Source of the DNA: Candidatus Coprenecus merdigallinarum
GTDB taxonomy: Bacteria; Bacteroidota; Bacteroidia; Bacteroidales; UBA932
Reading direction: 5' to 3'
Assembly (NCBI GenBank): GCA_018712545.1
Contig: DVGV01000020.1
Location: 1 to 62,580 of the forward strand
Length of the DNA stretch: 62,580 nt
The stretch's first letter is position 1; each line of letters opens with the position of its first letter. This document shows, in pieces, positions 61,297 through 62,580 of the stretch. A program made the translations under genes and the position numbers. The notes under the pieces were generated by a model that searched no databases, was not told where the DNA came from, and saw nothing but the letters and a program-made list of their open reading frames with translations.

Positions 61297-62035
61297 AGCC
61301 AGAATTACTGACCGAATCTTCCGTGCACAATTTCAATGATATCGGGGACATCCTCACGATTGCCCGGAAAGTCCTGAACTGAGCCTTATTCCTGCGGACA
61401 GGCCTCACTGGTTCCCCCTCATACCCCACCCGATACTCCCAAGCCTCCAGCGTCTCCATCTCTATGACGCCGGTGCGTACCAGCGATATCCCCTCGAGTG
61501 ACGCGCAGTGCCGGTCGAGGAACTGCCGCAGCGGCTCGGTCCACACCAGAACCGCATGAGGCCGGAGCTCACGCAGCGCGTCCTCGAATGCCGGGAGGTC
61601 CTGCATGAATACCGGTTCCCACCGCTCGTAGGAAAAGTCCTCGACCGGCCCGGGGAGGTAGTGCTGTATCCAGTTGTAGAAGGCCACTCTCTCCCAGAAG
61701 GATGCACGCGACTCCGGCCCGAGGTAGGACTTTTTCCCGAGCATCCGGTGGGTGAATGAGTCGTACGCCGGATAGTGCCCGCCTTCGAGATAGGAATCAA
61801 TCTCGATGACATTGCTGTTGGACAGCCGGTAATAATCCCTGTCGCTCATCCGCTCATACTCAGGGCAGACGGTGTCGTAGTCCGCCACACGGCCTTCCGT
61901 GACGCACTCTTTGAAATACCGGCACTTGTCGTACCAGCAGTAGTGGTACGCCCCGAGCACCAGGGTCCTGAGTCCCATGAACCCATCCTGATAATCCTTG
62001 CCGACTCTCGGCTTGAAAAAATACCGGTGTTCCAT
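61241..62035 (-). CDS. Unknown protein, possibly uracil-DNA-glycosylase-like; 3' end probably frameshifted
   Basis: As it stands, 264 residues from ATG 62035. Blocks LRTLVLGAYHYC (about 22-33), SFWERVAFYNWIQHYLPGP and LRPHAVLVWTEPLRQFLDRH have the spacing and look of the uracil-DNA glycosylase superfamily (G-x-Y-H, N-containing strand, P-x-x-V-V), but catalytic residues cannot be assigned, so the link is weak. Three Cys in KCRYFKEC...VC may bind a metal. After about residue 222 the frame turns odd (FRTFRAIVRMSP); another frame gives DFPGNREDVPDIIEIVHGRFGQ ending at TAA 61305-61307, a more natural end. The ATG is 7 bases from the -7 box. Confidence 0.6.
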   Translation of the reverse strand: MEHRYFFKPRVGKDYQDGFMGLRTLVLGAYHYCWYDKCRYFKECVTEGRVADYDTVCPEYERMSDRDYYRLSNSNVIEIDSYLEGGHYPAYDSFTHRMLGKKSYLGPESRASFWERVAFYNWIQHYLPGPVEDFSYERWEPVFMQDLPAFEDALRELRPHAVLVWTEPLRQFLDRHCASLEGISLVRTGVIEMETLEAWEYRVGYEGEPVRPVRRNKAQFRTFRAIVRMSPISLKLCTEDSVSNSGYDPQGCLRPRAYRSRGAF

Positions 62036-62042
62036 AATATTG

Positions 62043-62050
62043 CAAAGATA
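62043..62050 (-). promoter_or_regulatory. -7 box of the unknown gene, probably leaderless
   Basis: Minus strand TATCTTTG, 7 bases before the ATG at 62035. Confidence 0.55.
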
Positions 62051-62142
62051 GACATCAGATTCAAGAGGTACAAATGATGCCCTCCGCGCATACTGCAATA
62101 TATGGATTTTCGCGCAAGGCATATTCGGCCGTGATGCGGCAG

Positions 62143-62191
62143 ATTTTGAGATTAGTGCTATTTTCAGCTAAACACATTTTGAGATTAGTGC
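62143..62191 (+). repeat. Tandem repeats upstream of the second DUF4143-type ATPase
   Basis: ATTTTGAGATTAGTGC at 62143-62158 and 62176-62191, 33 bases apart (about three helical turns), followed by TAT or CAT. The second copy includes the TTTG -33 box. This is the same layout as at the first ATPase gene but a different sequence. Confidence 0.7.
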
Positions 62192-62208
62192 CATGCGCAT
62201 TATCTTTG
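62178..62208 (+). promoter_or_regulatory. Two-box promoter of the second ATPase gene
   Basis: TTTG (62178-62181), 19 bases, TATCTTTG (62201-62208): ideal Bacteroidetes promoter, 11 bases before the ATG at 62220. The -33 box lies inside a tandem repeat. Confidence 0.8.
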
Positions 62209-62219
62209 CACCTTAATAA

Positions 62220-62580
62220 ATGTCAATCTTTGATATGATATTCAAAAGAAAAATTTACGATGAACTTCTGCGATGGAAGCGGACAGATGAAGGCCGGACA
62301 GCCATACTGATACAGGGTGCGAGACGCGTCGGGAAATCCACTATCGCTGAAGAATTTGCGGCAAAAGAATACGACACCCATATATTAGTGGATTTTGCCG
62401 CATGTTCTTCCGAAATCCGCGACTTGTTCAATGATGTATCCGACCTCAACCGCATCTTTATGAGACTGCAACTGGAGTACGGTATAGAACTGAAAGAACG
62501 CAAGTCCGCCATTATCCTCGATGAAGTCCAGCTCGCTCCTAAAGCAAGGCAGGCAATCAAGTATCTTGTAAAAGACGGAA
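62220..62580 (+). CDS. AAA-type ATPase (AAA_14, probably DUF4143-type), partial
   Basis: The first 120 residues of a gene that runs off the window. It starts MSIFDMIFKRKIYDELLRWK, then Walker A LIQGARRVGKSTIAEEFA (Lys39) and Walker B SAIILDEVQLAPKARQAIKYL (Asp101, Glu102), as in the DUF4143 ATPases of Bacteroidetes. A start at ATG 62235 is also possible. The group is the same as the gene at 58240-59499, though the sequences are clearly different. The C-terminal domain cannot be seen, so the DUF4143 part is inferred. Confidence 0.85.
   Translation, partial: MSIFDMIFKRKIYDELLRWKRTDEGRTAILIQGARRVGKSTIAEEFAAKEYDTHILVDFAACSSEIRDLFNDVSDLNRIFMRLQLEYGIELKERKSAIILDEVQLAPKARQAIKYLVKDG

Noticed and set aside
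1-62580. CRISPR array, prophage or complete insertion sequence
   Set aside because: No regularly spaced repeat series, phage structural genes or intact transposase with paired ends was seen.

Overview
The window looks like a piece of a Bacteroidales chromosome, GC-rich in its genes, perhaps from the Alistipes/Rikenellaceae side of the order; the genus is a guess from overall gene content. The support is direct. At least twenty start regions carry the Bacteroidetes sigma-factor box TAnnTTTG, sometimes with TTTG about 19 bases upstream. Shine-Dalgarno signals are scarce. Many products belong to families found mainly in this phylum (DUF4954, DUF5723, DUF6913, GIN/DUF2807, PIN-PhoH, ORF6N, DUF4143 ATPases).

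Layout. 1-3.3 kb: an XRE regulator behind a long AT-rich leader, then pyrD-cinA. 3.2-7.1 kb: a leftward ECF sigma-factor operon (sigma factor, membrane protein, exported SGAS-repeat protein, M19 dipeptidase) and a DUF3108-like exported protein. 7.2-18.7 kb: a HAD phosphatase, a DUF4954 beta-helix protein with an SLBB polysaccharide-export protein, a rightward VanZ / DUF3575-like / amidase-golvesin set, and htpG. 18.9-19.25 kb: a probable small structured RNA gene and tRNA-Val(TAC), each with a clean two-box promoter. 19.3-33 kb: metabolism and transport (YeiH-type exporter, pncB, nhaD, folC, purL, phoH, ppdK), with a 159-bp palindromic structured element at 29.9-30.0 kb. 33-37.6 kb: hydE-hydF maturation genes, DUF6913, DUF368 and a DMT transporter. 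37.6-45.8 kb: a very large TamB-like protein, mtaB, folB, an RsmI-like methylase, an MBL hydrolase and a MaoC dehydratase. 45.8-57.5 kb: a DUF5723/lipoprotein pair, an HMA metal-binding protein, an AddA/AddB-like helicase-nuclease pair, pgi and gpsA. 57.6-62.6 kb is an accessory end: DUF1963, a DUF4143-type ATPase, a truncated IS3-family orfA fused to a broken ORF6N gene, an unknown gene with a probable 3' frameshift, and the start of a second ATPase of the same class.

Functionally most of the window is housekeeping: pyrimidine and purine synthesis, folate, NAD salvage, tRNA modification, glycolytic enzymes, recombination repair, envelope assembly and an anaerobic [FeFe]-hydrogenase maturation pair. 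It is compact: four convergent gene pairs overlap at their 3' ends, and two intrinsic terminators lie inside the opposing gene. Several genes have the -7 box only 4-7 bases before the ATG, implying leaderless mRNAs. The most unusual items are the RNA-like element at 18952-19064, the cloverleaf palindrome at 29881-30039, the tandem repeats over the promoters of both DUF4143-type ATPase genes, and the damaged IS/ORF6N/unknown-gene cluster near the right end. No CRISPR array, prophage or complete mobile element is visible.
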